Position numbers and translations under genes: made by a program. The notes beneath the pieces are model-generated. The model was not told the origin of the DNA, did no database searches, and saw only the letters and a program-made list of their open reading frames with translations. From positions 1 through 64,000 of the forward strand of contig JAFYZH010000098.1 in assembly GCA_017548765.1 (NCBI GenBank): DNA of 64,000 bases, in the 5' to 3' direction. This DNA is from Lachnospiraceae bacterium (GTDB lineage: Bacteria; Bacillota; Clostridia; Lachnospirales; Lachnospiraceae). This document shows, piece by piece, positions 52,114-60,430 of the stretch; position 1 is the first letter of the stretch; each line of letters starts with the position of its first letter.

Positions 52114-52857
52114 TTATACAGCTATGCAGTAACTGTAAAAGAAGAAGTAATGTACGATGGCTCCGGCCAGTACGAAGAAGTGCCAGATGAAGTGGAAATA
52201 CTTCTTGTGGACTACGTAGAATACAATGCCGGTCGTGTAGAGTACGCCGCCCATGATCAGCAGGAAGAGGCCGCGGGCGCTCACGAGGTCTACGACGGTC
52301 TTGCCGAAGAGCACGACGCTCCAGCCCATGATGACGTAGAGGCCCAGGGAGAGCATCTTCCACTTTTTGAGGTCGATCGCGTTTAGTGTGATGCCGGCGA
52401 TGGCGCAACCTGCGTTCAGTCCGAAGAGCAGCCAGCCGCGGGCGCCGCCGATCAGCGACAGGGTCAGCGGGGTGTAAGAACCCAGGATCAGCAGGAAGAT
52501 CGAGCAGTGATCGAATACTCGCAGGATCTTCTTCACATTGAAGTTCGTGATCGAATGATAAAGCGTCGAATTCATGAAGAGGATGAACAGCGTGCTCCCG
52601 TAGATCGCGGAGCTGACGATGTCGATCGCCGTCCCCTTCGTCGCCGCGCGAACGATCATGCAGACCATGCCGGCGATCGCAAGTGCCGCGCCGACGCCGT
52701 GGGTCACTGCATTTCCGATCTCCTCTCCCACTGTCTGGTCGTTCACCTTAAGGGGTTTTGCGGTCGCGGCCGATGCCTTCGCCGCCGACGCTTTCATGCT
52801 TTCAAATACTATGCTATTCTTTATATTCTTTTGATCGATCGTCATATTCTTTTCCAT
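52114..52857 (-). CDS. Hemolysin III/PAQR family membrane protein
   Basis: This gene encodes 247 residues with about seven membrane helices after a soluble N-terminus of 45 residues. The family residues are present: NAVTHGVGAAL, STLYHSI, DHCSIFLLILGSYTP and IWHFFVLAGAIVHYF, giving the His and Asp set that binds zinc in PAQR proteins. Members influence membrane lipid homeostasis; the hemolysin name is historical. The Ala-rich N-terminal extension (KASAAKASAATAKP style) is unusual. AGGAGG precedes the ATG. The promoter is at 52920-52948. Confidence 0.93.
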   Translation of the reverse strand: MEKNMTIDQKNIKNSIVFESMKASAAKASAATAKPLKVNDQTVGEEIGNAVTHGVGAALAIAGMVCMIVRAATKGTAIDIVSSAIYGSTLFILFMNSTLYHSITNFNVKKILRVFDHCSIFLLILGSYTPLTLSLIGGARGWLLFGLNAGCAIAGITLNAIDLKKWKMLSLGLYVIMGWSVVLFGKTVVDLVSARGLFLLIMGGVLYTTGIVFYVVHKKYFHFIWHFFVLAGAIVHYFFFYSYCIAV

Positions 52858-52919
52858 AACTATCCTCCTATCCCACGCGTTTGAAACTATCCATGTTGCG
52901 TGATGTAGTTTTCAATACT

Positions 52920-52948
52920 ATGTTACAACGCATCACTGTTTATGTCAA
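52920..52948 (-). promoter_or_regulatory. Promoter of the hemolysin III family gene
   Basis: On the minus strand the sequence reads TTGACA, 17 bases, TAACAT. GTGATG and CATCAC inverted arms lie on either side of the -10 box (about 52901-52936). Confidence 0.65.
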
Positions 52949-52994
52949 GTGGTTTTTGAAATCTTAAGGGAAATGAAAGAAATAGCGGAGATAT

Positions 52995-53023
52995 TTGACT
53001 TTTTCCGTAATACATGATAGACT
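52995..53023 (+). promoter_or_regulatory. Promoter of the SGNH lipoprotein pair
   Basis: TTGACT, 17 bases, TAGACT, with a leader of about 80 bases that contains a small TTGAC/GTCAA hairpin near 53034-53052. Confidence 0.65.
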
Positions 53024-53109
53024 GAAAGGTACGTTGACTGCCTAGCGGTCAATGCTATCCACATATCGATCACCCATTTTATACTTGAAACAACTATTGG
53101 AGAACACTC

Positions 53110-55068
53110 ATGTTATATAGAAACCGGCGCCGCCGCTTCACTCTTTTGCTTATTTTATGCATGGCGGCCATGACCCTCTTCGGCTGTCAGATGATGCCGT
53201 GGGCAGACGAAAGCACGCTTTCGGAGGAGACCGACGATACCACGGAGGTCGCCGTAACCACGCAGGAGGACACGACAGCGGCAGACTCCTCAGAGGAGCC
53301 CCTTCCGCCCGAGTCGGAGTACACGGCCATCGACATCACGATCGACTCGCCGATGACGAGTGATACGACCGAAAACAAAACAGAAGAAAGCGAAGACTCT
53401 TCCGTCATCGACATCACCATGGAAACGCCCGAAACCACGGAAGCGCCCTCCTTTGAAGCCAGTGGCGACATCGGATACTACGGGGATAACCGGAACTCGA
53501 AACTGCCGAAACTGCCGAATTCCGTACTCCGGCCCGCCGTTCCATTGACCGCGGCCTCCTATCAGGCAGCGACCCGCTACAATTCAACAACGAACACCTT
53601 CCGCTTAGCGCAGGCCATCCGTAAGGCGAAGGCCGGCCAGCCCGTGACCATCGGTGTGCTCGGAGGCTCGATCACACAGGGTACCGGAGCGTCCACACCC
53701 GCGAACAGTTACGCTGCCATCGTGGAGACCTTCTGGCGTCGGACATTTCCCGACTGCCCCCTCACCTTCATCAACGCCGGCATCGGCGCGACCGACTCCT
53801 ACCTCGGCATGCACCGCGTTTCCTCTCTCCTGAGCGCAAACCCGGACTTCGTCATCGTCGAGTTCAGCGTTAACGATGGTGCGGATGTTTCTTATCAGAA
53901 ATACTACGACAACCTGGTGCACCGCATCCTGACTGCTCCGTCCCAACCCGCTGTCCTGCTTCTGTTCATGACGGCCGCACGCGGAGAAGACGCGAGCGCC
54001 TACCATGTTCCGACCGGTGTAAAGTATCATCTTCCGATGATCTCCTTCCGCGAGGCAGTCTACCAGCGCGTGCTCTCCAACGAGTTCAGTTGGAGTGATA
54101 TCCTGACGGACTCCGTTCATCCGAACGATAAGGGCCACAGCCTGGCCGCACGTCTGGTCATCTATTACCTGCAGACCGTCATCGCAAATACCGAGGCGGG
54201 CAATGTATCCCTTTACTACAACGTTCCCGAGCCCGGCGCGGTAGATTATGCCCGTGCCGAGATCTACGATAGCCGCACCTTGACCCCTTCGGCAAATGTT
54301 GGCTTCGTGACCGGCACGAGCGACAGTGTTTTCTTCCGGAACGGATGGTTCTATTCCAAAACAGCCAGAGAGGAAGAAACGGCGGCCGAGACCTCATCTT
54401 CATTGACCGTTGAGATCGTGGAAGTTTCGGACGCGAAACTCGAAGCGCCGCTCGCTCCTGTGCTTACGCGCGTCATGGATTCCCTGGCCATGGGTGCAAA
54501 GCAGGATTCAAAGACCCCGGAAACCACGAAGGCGCAGGAAACGACAAAAGCGCCCGAGACCACGAAAGCACCGGAAACCACGAAGGTGCCTGAGACTACG
54601 AAGGTACCCGAAACTACAAAGGTACCCGAGACCACGAAGGTGCCTGAAACTACGAAAGCACCCGAGACTACGAAAGCACGCGAGACCACAACGGCTGCAG
54701 AGACCACGACCGTCGAGGAGACCACGGCTCCCGAAACCACAACTGCTGTCGAAAGTTCAGCCGCTGTCGAGACGACCGAGGCAGATCCCAACGAAGTCGT
54801 GCCCGAGATCACATTTACCGTAAACGCTAAGAATATCGGCGTTCTGTTCCACGTTTATCGCGACGGGACCGGAATGGCCATGCAACTTTACATCGACGAT
54901 AAGCTCGTGGGCACGCTGAACGGTTGTGACACGACCGCAGGTCCCGATTACGAACTGAGTCTCGAATACTATACATCAAACGCTCCCTCGGAGCACACGA
55001 TCACGATCAAACCGGCCCCGGGCACCGCGGGCACGCGCTTCTCCATCGAAGGTCTGCTCCTTTCGTAA
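53110..55068 (+). CDS. SGNH/GDSL hydrolase lipoprotein with PETTK-repeat insertion
   Basis: This gene encodes 652 residues. The lipoprotein signal ends at Cys26 (LFGC), and a Thr-, Glu- and Ser-rich linker runs to about 130. The SGNH domain (about 160-365) has Ser187 in GGSITQG, Gly in INAGIGATDS, Asn255 in EFSVNDG, and Asp334-x-x-His337 in DSVHPNDKGH, so it should be an active esterase, for example a polysaccharide deacetylase. A beta-sandwich follows, split by a Thr/Glu/Ser-rich insert that holds about ten PETTK-type repeats. It ends in EGLLLS. GGAG lies seven bases before the ATG. The related gene downstream starts 34 bases later. Confidence 0.92.
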   Translation: MLYRNRRRRFTLLLILCMAAMTLFGCQMMPWADESTLSEETDDTTEVAVTTQEDTTAADSSEEPLPPESEYTAIDITIDSPMTSDTTENKTEESEDSSVIDITMETPETTEAPSFEASGDIGYYGDNRNSKLPKLPNSVLRPAVPLTAASYQAATRYNSTTNTFRLAQAIRKAKAGQPVTIGVLGGSITQGTGASTPANSYAAIVETFWRRTFPDCPLTFINAGIGATDSYLGMHRVSSLLSANPDFVIVEFSVNDGADVSYQKYYDNLVHRILTAPSQPAVLLLFMTAARGEDASAYHVPTGVKYHLPMISFREAVYQRVLSNEFSWSDILTDSVHPNDKGHSLAARLVIYYLQTVIANTEAGNVSLYYNVPEPGAVDYARAEIYDSRTLTPSANVGFVTGTSDSVFFRNGWFYSKTAREEETAAETSSSLTVEIVEVSDAKLEAPLAPVLTRVMDSLAMGAKQDSKTPETTKAQETTKAPETTKAPETTKVPETTKVPETTKVPETTKVPETTKAPETTKARETTTAAETTTVEETTAPETTTAVESSAAVETTEADPNEVVPEITFTVNAKNIGVLFHVYRDGTGMAMQLYIDDKLVGTLNGCDTTAGPDYELSLEYYTSNAPSEHTITIKPAPGTAGTRFSIEGLLLS

Positions 55069-55102
55069 TGCTTCTTCACGAGAAAAGGAGGAATATCATT
55101 TC

Positions 55103-56569
55103 ATGCGATTTCCGTTCCAACTGAATAGATCCGTACGCGTAAGAGCCGCGCGACTGTTGCTGTGCATCGGCCTCGCCCTCAGTGTGAGCGCGTGTGAAGG
55201 CGGCGGTCCGGGCGACGAGGTTTGGGAGCCCGAGACTGCGAAGCAAAGCACCATCGGCGTACCGAAGACGACCGCGGCGCCTCCTACGACCGAGGCTGCG
55301 ACACAGGCCGGCACATCCGCCCCCGAGACATCGGCCCCGGATGCATCGGCTGCAGATCCTTCGGCGGCCGCCTCTTCCGAAGCAGTCGTAACGACCACGG
55401 AAGAAGAAACCACCGAGCCTTATAACGAGCTCGACTGGATCGACTATGAAGTTAAAAGCAAACTGACCGAGGAAATGTATGAGGCCGCCACAAAAGGCTT
55501 AGGCACGGACAATACATTCCGCATGGCCAATGTCATCAAAAAGGCGCGGGCCGGCGAGCCGGTCACCATCCTCGCATTCGGCGGCGTAGCCACCGCAGGC
55601 GAAGGCGCCACGAAGGTCGAACGATCCTTCGACTACCTGCTTCGCGACTACTGGAAGCAAACATTTCCCGACAGCGAACTGACCATCGCCCGGGACGTTG
55701 CCAGTGCGACCGATCCCTACTACGCGCTCCACCGCGCGGCGATGTTCATCGGCCTGAAGCCGGATCTGGTGCTGATCGATTTCTCCAGTTTCAGTTCCAC
55801 AAGCCCGGCCGTAGCGAACGTCACGGTCTACCTGGAGAACCTGGTGCGGCGTTTTATGACTGAGGAGACCCAACCTGCCGTCATGCTCTTCTATCTCTCG
55901 ACGGAAGTCCAGTCGGAGGATAAGGATCCCCAGCGGACCATCGCCGTACGTTACCGTCTCCCCATGATCTCGTTTTACGACGCAGTCGAAAACGGCCTGG
56001 AGACGAACGTATACGACGACCGCGCGGCCCTGACCACCGGTATGAACACTCTGACGGACGAAGGCCAGACGATCCTGGCCGCCATCCTGGAACGCTATTT
56101 CAACAACGTACGCGCCGCTGTGCGCTCGAATAAGACCAACACCTCCTACGTTCTCCCGAACAGTTCGGAGGATGCATCCCGCTACAGTGGTTCCCACATC
56201 GCGGACAATGCAAACATCCGGCCTTCGGCTAAGGCCGGCATCGCGAAAGGAAGCCCCGTCAGCCCGGATTATCCGAACGGCTGGAGCTCGAACGCTCCCG
56301 GTTTTGAGATCACCTTCAAGATCACGGCGCGCAACTTAGGCATCCTGTACCGCGCCGTTCCGGATCCTGCCGGAGCAGAGGTCGACGTCTTCGTCGACGG
56401 CAACTACTTCAAAACATTTTCCTGTGCGGACACCACATTGGCCGCCCCCTGCGACCGCAGCGTCGAGCTGTTTTGCGCGGGAAGCAAAGGACAACACGTC
56501 GTGACCCTGCGCCAGAAAGCAGGCACCGCAGGCTACTTCTTCGCCCTGCTGGCTCTGCTGGTTTCATAA
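55103..56569 (+). CDS. SGNH-like lipoprotein with lost catalytic residues
   Basis: This gene encodes 488 residues. Lipobox Cys31 (SVSAC) and a Pro/Ala/Thr/Ser linker to about 110 are followed by an SGNH fold and a C-terminal beta-sandwich like those of the gene upstream. The catalytic blocks are gone. GGSITQG has become GGVATAG (Val162), the Asn block reads DFSSFSS, and the final Asp-His block reads TTGMNTLTDEGQ. The fold itself is intact and the gene is uninterrupted, so it is probably a selected non-enzymatic relative, perhaps a carbohydrate-binding or regulatory partner. AAAGGAGG lies 11 bases before the ATG. It is cotranscribed with the active copy. Confidence 0.88.
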   Translation: MRFPFQLNRSVRVRAARLLLCIGLALSVSACEGGGPGDEVWEPETAKQSTIGVPKTTAAPPTTEAATQAGTSAPETSAPDASAADPSAAASSEAVVTTTEEETTEPYNELDWIDYEVKSKLTEEMYEAATKGLGTDNTFRMANVIKKARAGEPVTILAFGGVATAGEGATKVERSFDYLLRDYWKQTFPDSELTIARDVASATDPYYALHRAAMFIGLKPDLVLIDFSSFSSTSPAVANVTVYLENLVRRFMTEETQPAVMLFYLSTEVQSEDKDPQRTIAVRYRLPMISFYDAVENGLETNVYDDRAALTTGMNTLTDEGQTILAAILERYFNNVRAAVRSNKTNTSYVLPNSSEDASRYSGSHIADNANIRPSAKAGIAKGSPVSPDYPNGWSSNAPGFEITFKITARNLGILYRAVPDPAGAEVDVFVDGNYFKTFSCADTTLAAPCDRSVELFCAGSKGQHVVTLRQKAGTAGYFFALLALLVS

Positions 56570-56595
56570 TAAGCGCAACAACCGAATACAATACA

Positions 56596-56632
56596 AAACG
56601 GGCTGTCGTTTCCGACAGCCCGTTTCTTTTTA
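56596..56632. terminator. Bidirectional terminator
   Basis: AAACGGGCTGTCG and CGACAGCCCGTTT are perfect 13-base arms with loop TTTC, followed by CTTTTTAC on the plus strand and TTTTG on the minus strand. Confidence 0.9.
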
Positions 56633-58912
56633 CTCTTTCAGCGCCTGTACCATGTCGATCTTTCGGATCCTGCGGGACAGCAGCAGCGTCGTGACCGCCG
56701 TGCAGATGAACACGATGCAGCAGACGAGCGTCAGGCTCGCACCTCGTAACTCTGCATAGATCCTCAACGTTGCATTGGAAAATGTCGCGCAGTACACTTT
56801 CAGGAACCGAAGCCCGAAAGGAATGCCCAGCAGGGTGCCAAACGTGAGGATGATCACATTCTCAAAGGATGCCAGTTTGCGGATCTCGCCAAAATGGAAA
56901 CCGAGTACGCGGAAGGTGTTGTATTCCTTCGTCCGCTCCAGAAAACTGAGGATACTCAGATTGTAAAGCACGATGACTACGAGCGCAAAAGCGACCACCT
57001 TCATGAGCGTAAACACACCCGTCAGTTTTACCTTGAAATCCATGAGGTTCCGTTCCTGCTGCGTCCGGCTCATGATCTGAGCGACCCGCGCGTCGTTTTT
57101 GAGTTCATCGACGCGGTCCGTGTCACCACAGAACATGTGGGACGGGCGGAAATCTGCTCCCGCGTCGGTCCAGCATTGACCGCTGATATAAAAGGCCTGC
57201 GGCATGCCCGAGGGAATCTTTCCCGTGATCGTAAAGGTGAAACTGCGGTCGGAGCCGGACGGGAAGAGTTCGACGCTGTCGCCGACGTGCAGGCCCAGTT
57301 TGTCGGCCATGCCCTCGGTGACATAAACGCCCTCACCGATCTGCTCCCCGTCGGTCGTCTTAAGTCCAATGTACGGGCCTTCGGAGTAGATCGTGACCGG
57401 CTTGAAGCAGGAGTTGCCGTCAAAGGTCACGCGGCTCTGCATGGTCTGGATGAACTGACCGCTAAGTTCCTCACGCAGTGCCTCGACTCCGTCGGACGCG
57501 CCCGTCGTGTTCAGCGTCAGTTTGTACGAATACAGGAACTCCTCGCTGTAGGTCTTCGACGTGAGCCCTGATATCGAATCCGGCGTGCCCGAGCCGACGA
57601 TCAGCAGCATAAAACTACCACATACGCTGACGATACCCAGAAAGATGCGCACTTTATGCACAGCAGCATCACGAATGGTCCATTTCATTCCGAAGCCTGT
57701 ACGGTTCCAGATGTGGCCAATGCGCTCGATCCAGGTCGTTTTGGCGTGTTTTGCGTTGTTCTTTGAATACTCGGCGGGAAGGCCCTTCAGCGCCTTTCTA
57801 GCGGCCAATACCGAGGCCAGCACGGACAGTGTGATGATCGACAAAATCACGATCAGCGAGCCGAACGTGTGGCGGATCGTCCAGTCCGGAAGCGAGATCA
57901 TGGCCTTCTGCGTCGACAGGATCGCTTTGGAGAACGGGAAGGAGCCAAGATAACCCAGGCCGGCTCCAAGCACACTGACGAAAAGACCGTAAAGCGAATA
58001 GTAGACGGCCAGGCTGCGGTTAGAAAAACCAAGTGACTTCAGCGTTGCGATATCGGCCGATTGTGCATCGATCAAACGTTTGATCGTCGTGCGCATGGAC
58101 AGGATGGCCAGCAGGATAAAGAGCGATGAGAACAGCAGAGAGACTCTACGAAGGTTTCCCGCTTGATCACTGACGAAGGCGACATCAAACAGCGTATCGC
58201 GGTCGTAATATGCAAGAAAGCGCTCGCCCAGGAGATCATTGACCGTGTCCTTCACCGCCGAGTCGGCGCTCTCGATCTCCAGCAGATTGCAGTCGATCGG
58301 GATCCCGAGTTCGGCGCGCAGATCCTCGCTCATAAAACCGTAGCCGTACTGCTCGTGCTCGGGGATGTAGTAGTCGGTCGTTCCGACGTAATGCGCATGC
58401 TCGGCGGACATAATGATACCGGCCACCTGCGGATGGGACGTGTTACCGTTGAAGGAGATCTCGATGGTCTGCCCGATAGCGATCCCGTTTTCCTCAGCGT
58501 AGTCCGAGTCGATCCAGATGCTTCCGGCCCGTGCGCCGTCATAGCGGTCTCCGTTGATCAGCTTCATCGAGTCAGCACTCTCGCCCTCCGGCAGGTCGAG
58601 ACTGAGGTAGGACTCCCTTCCCTCTGCATCCAACGCGGAAACATTGATGCGCAGGCGCTTCGATACTGAAGTGACGCCGCGCATGTCGCGGATCGCGGCG
58701 ACATCGGTGTCGGTAATGCAGGTCGCAAATACCCATTCATTTGCCATGGAAGTTTCCTCGATATAGGCGTCGAACCCGGTCTCGATGCCATACCAGATGC
58801 CCTCCAGCCCGCTGTAGATCACGACCGAAAGCATGGCCAGCAAAAGGACGGCGGCGAATTGAAGTTTGAATTGTTTGATGCTCCGAAGCATCTTTTTGAA
58901 CAAATATTTCAT
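56630..58912 (-). CDS. ABC transporter permease, FtsX-type
   Basis: This gene encodes 760 residues. The first membrane helix (about 18-37) is followed by a large outer domain (about 40-255) and a helix cluster to about 380. A second helix (about 425-445), a second outer domain (about 450-625) and a terminal helix cluster then follow, so the FtsX/MacB-like half is duplicated. Proteins of this plan pair with one small ATPase and act in lipoprotein, lipid or peptide handling or in drug and antimicrobial peptide resistance. Its start overlaps the stop of the ATPase gene by four bases (ATGA). Confidence 0.92.
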   Translation of the reverse strand: MKYLFKKMLRSIKQFKLQFAAVLLLAMLSVVIYSGLEGIWYGIETGFDAYIEETSMANEWVFATCITDTDVAAIRDMRGVTSVSKRLRINVSALDAEGRESYLSLDLPEGESADSMKLINGDRYDGARAGSIWIDSDYAEENGIAIGQTIEISFNGNTSHPQVAGIIMSAEHAHYVGTTDYYIPEHEQYGYGFMSEDLRAELGIPIDCNLLEIESADSAVKDTVNDLLGERFLAYYDRDTLFDVAFVSDQAGNLRRVSLLFSSLFILLAILSMRTTIKRLIDAQSADIATLKSLGFSNRSLAVYYSLYGLFVSVLGAGLGYLGSFPFSKAILSTQKAMISLPDWTIRHTFGSLIVILSIITLSVLASVLAARKALKGLPAEYSKNNAKHAKTTWIERIGHIWNRTGFGMKWTIRDAAVHKVRIFLGIVSVCGSFMLLIVGSGTPDSISGLTSKTYSEEFLYSYKLTLNTTGASDGVEALREELSGQFIQTMQSRVTFDGNSCFKPVTIYSEGPYIGLKTTDGEQIGEGVYVTEGMADKLGLHVGDSVELFPSGSDRSFTFTITGKIPSGMPQAFYISGQCWTDAGADFRPSHMFCGDTDRVDELKNDARVAQIMSRTQQERNLMDFKVKLTGVFTLMKVVAFALVVIVLYNLSILSFLERTKEYNTFRVLGFHFGEIRKLASFENVIILTFGTLLGIPFGLRFLKVYCATFSNATLRIYAELRGASLTLVCCIVFICTAVTTLLLSRRIRKIDMVQALKE

Positions 58913-59595
58913 TGTGCTTCCTCCAGGATCTCCTCCACACGTTCATCTGCCACGATCCTACCGTCGCTGAGACGGATCACATGATCCGCGATCTTTGCGA
59001 CGTCGGGATTGTGCGTTACCACAACGACGGCCGTTTCCGGGTTGCGGGAGTATCTCCGCAGCAGATTGAAGATCCTCTCTCCCGTTGCGACGTCCAGCGC
59101 ACCGGTCGGCTCATCACAAAGCAGCAGTTTCGGGGATTTCGCGACCGCACGAGCGATCGCCACACGCTGCATTTCCCCGCCGGAAAGCTGGCTCGGGAAG
59201 TTCTTCATGCGCTTCTCCAGACCGACATCCCGCAAGATCCCCTCGACATCCGTCGTGTTTCCGTTGAGAGCCGCCGCGATGCCAACGTTCTCAAAGGCCG
59301 TCAGATTCTCCACCAGATTGTAGAACTGGAATACGAAGCCGACGTTCTTTCTACGGTAATCGGTCAATTCTTTTTCAGAGAACGCCGAGATATCCTCGCC
59401 ATTGATCAGGATCTGCCCGCTCGTCGGACGATCCATCCCGCCGAGCATGTTTAGCATGGTGCTTTTGCCAGACCCGGACGGCCCCAGGATAACTGTGAAC
59501 TCTCCCTCGCGGATCTGCGCGGAAACGCCGCCCAGGGCTGCGATCTCCTCGCTTCCCGACTGATATTTCTTAACGATATTCTTGATGGTTACCAT
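58909..59595 (-). CDS. ABC transporter ATP-binding protein
   Basis: From the ATG at 59595 (AAGGAG, seven-base gap) this is 228 residues. Walker A is GPSGSGKST, then the Q-loop FQFYNLVENLT, signature LSGGEMQRVAIARA, Walker B LLLCDEPTGALD and H-loop VVVTHN. It belongs to the LolD/MacB/SalX-like group that drives FtsX-type permeases. It is translationally coupled to the permease and divergent from a TetR-type gene, whose product is the likely repressor through the site at 59622-59645. Confidence 0.96.
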   Translation of the reverse strand: MVTIKNIVKKYQSGSEEIAALGGVSAQIREGEFTVILGPSGSGKSTMLNMLGGMDRPTSGQILINGEDISAFSEKELTDYRRKNVGFVFQFYNLVENLTAFENVGIAAALNGNTTDVEGILRDVGLEKRMKNFPSQLSGGEMQRVAIARAVAKSPKLLLCDEPTGALDVATGERIFNLLRRYSRNPETAVVVVTHNPDVAKIADHVIRLSDGRIVADERVEEILEEAQ

Positions 59596-59621
59596 AATCA
59601 TTCTCCTTTTTCGGGTTGATC

Positions 59622-59645
59622 AAAGTGACACACTTGTGTAACTTT
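59622..59645. promoter_or_regulatory. TetR-type operator in the divergent intergenic region
   Basis: AAAGT-G-ACACA and TGTGT-A-ACTTT form a 24-base palindrome with one mismatched pair and a mismatched centre. It overlaps the -35 box of the TetR-type gene. A half-site, TGTGTCACTTT, recurs at about 59717-59727 just before the ribosome site. Confidence 0.72.
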
Positions 59646-59662
59646 TGATAGTATGCTATAAT
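59634..59662 (+). promoter_or_regulatory. Promoter of the TetR-type gene
   Basis: TTGTGT, 17 bases, TATAAT. Confidence 0.65.
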
Positions 59663-59739
59663 AGGTTTCGACTTTAGTCAACACTTTCGGCGAAAGATAC
59701 ACGCTCTTCAGATTTTTGTGTCACTTTTTGGAGGTACGT

Positions 59740-60342
59740 ATGAATGAAACGAAAAATCCTTCGGCCCTGCGGTCGAAAAAGGAGATATTTGAAGCGCTGC
59801 TTCGGCTCATGGCGCAGCACCCTTACGAGGAGATCACGGTCAAACAGATCGCGCTCGAGGCGCAGTTGGAACGCAAGACCTTCTATCGCAATTTCACTTC
59901 CAAAGACGATGTTCTGGAAGCGATCCTCGACGAACTGATCGATGAATACAAGCACGATCTGATCACGATCCGCGGGGTTTCGCCGATCGAGATCATCTTC
60001 GGTTTCTGCATGAAGAAAAAGCGTCTGCTGCTCCTGTTCGATAAAAACAACATGATGTACCGCATTCTCCGCAAACTCAACACGTCCCTGCTCGAGAAGC
60101 ACGAAGAGTTGAAGGCGCTCGGCCTGATCCCGCCGAATCTGTTCGGCGATCTGGATATGAAGTATTTGATCTCGGTGAATGTCGGTGCCGGCTGGAACGT
60201 CATTTGCCGCTGGGTGCACGAGGGCATGAAAGAAGACCCCCGCGAGATCACCGCAACACTGACACAATACATAATTCAACTGGGTGAATATGTGAAAATG
60301 ATGGCCCAACTCCATCACGGAATGTCACACGCACCGCAATAA
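59740..60342 (+). CDS. TetR/AcrR family transcriptional regulator
   Basis: From the ATG at 59740 (TTGGAGG, five-base gap) this is 200 residues. The helix-turn-helix is at about 25-55 (ITVKQIALEAQLERKTFYRN), with the usual F/Y-x-x-F ending. The remainder is the helical ligand domain, C-terminal type common in Bacillota (TetR_C_7-like by impression). It is divergent from the ABC transporter genes and the palindrome between them suggests control of both directions, with the transported compound as a plausible inducer. Confidence 0.93.
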   Translation: MNETKNPSALRSKKEIFEALLRLMAQHPYEEITVKQIALEAQLERKTFYRNFTSKDDVLEAILDELIDEYKHDLITIRGVSPIEIIFGFCMKKKRLLLLFDKNNMMYRILRKLNTSLLEKHEELKALGLIPPNLFGDLDMKYLISVNVGAGWNVICRWVHEGMKEDPREITATLTQYIIQLGEYVKMMAQLHHGMSHAPQ

Positions 60343-60350
60343 CCGCAAAA

Positions 60351-60390
60351 AACCGCCAAGAGGCTTCCCTCTTGGCGGTTTCATGTTTTT
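60351..60390. terminator. Terminator between TetR-type and FKBP lipoprotein genes
   Basis: AACCGCCAAGAG and CTCTTGGCGGTT are perfect 12-base arms with loop GCTTCC, followed by TCATGTTTTTTT on the plus strand. Confidence 0.85.
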
Positions 60391-60430
60391 TTCTTTTATT
60401 GGGATCGTTATGTTTTCGATTTAACTTGTT

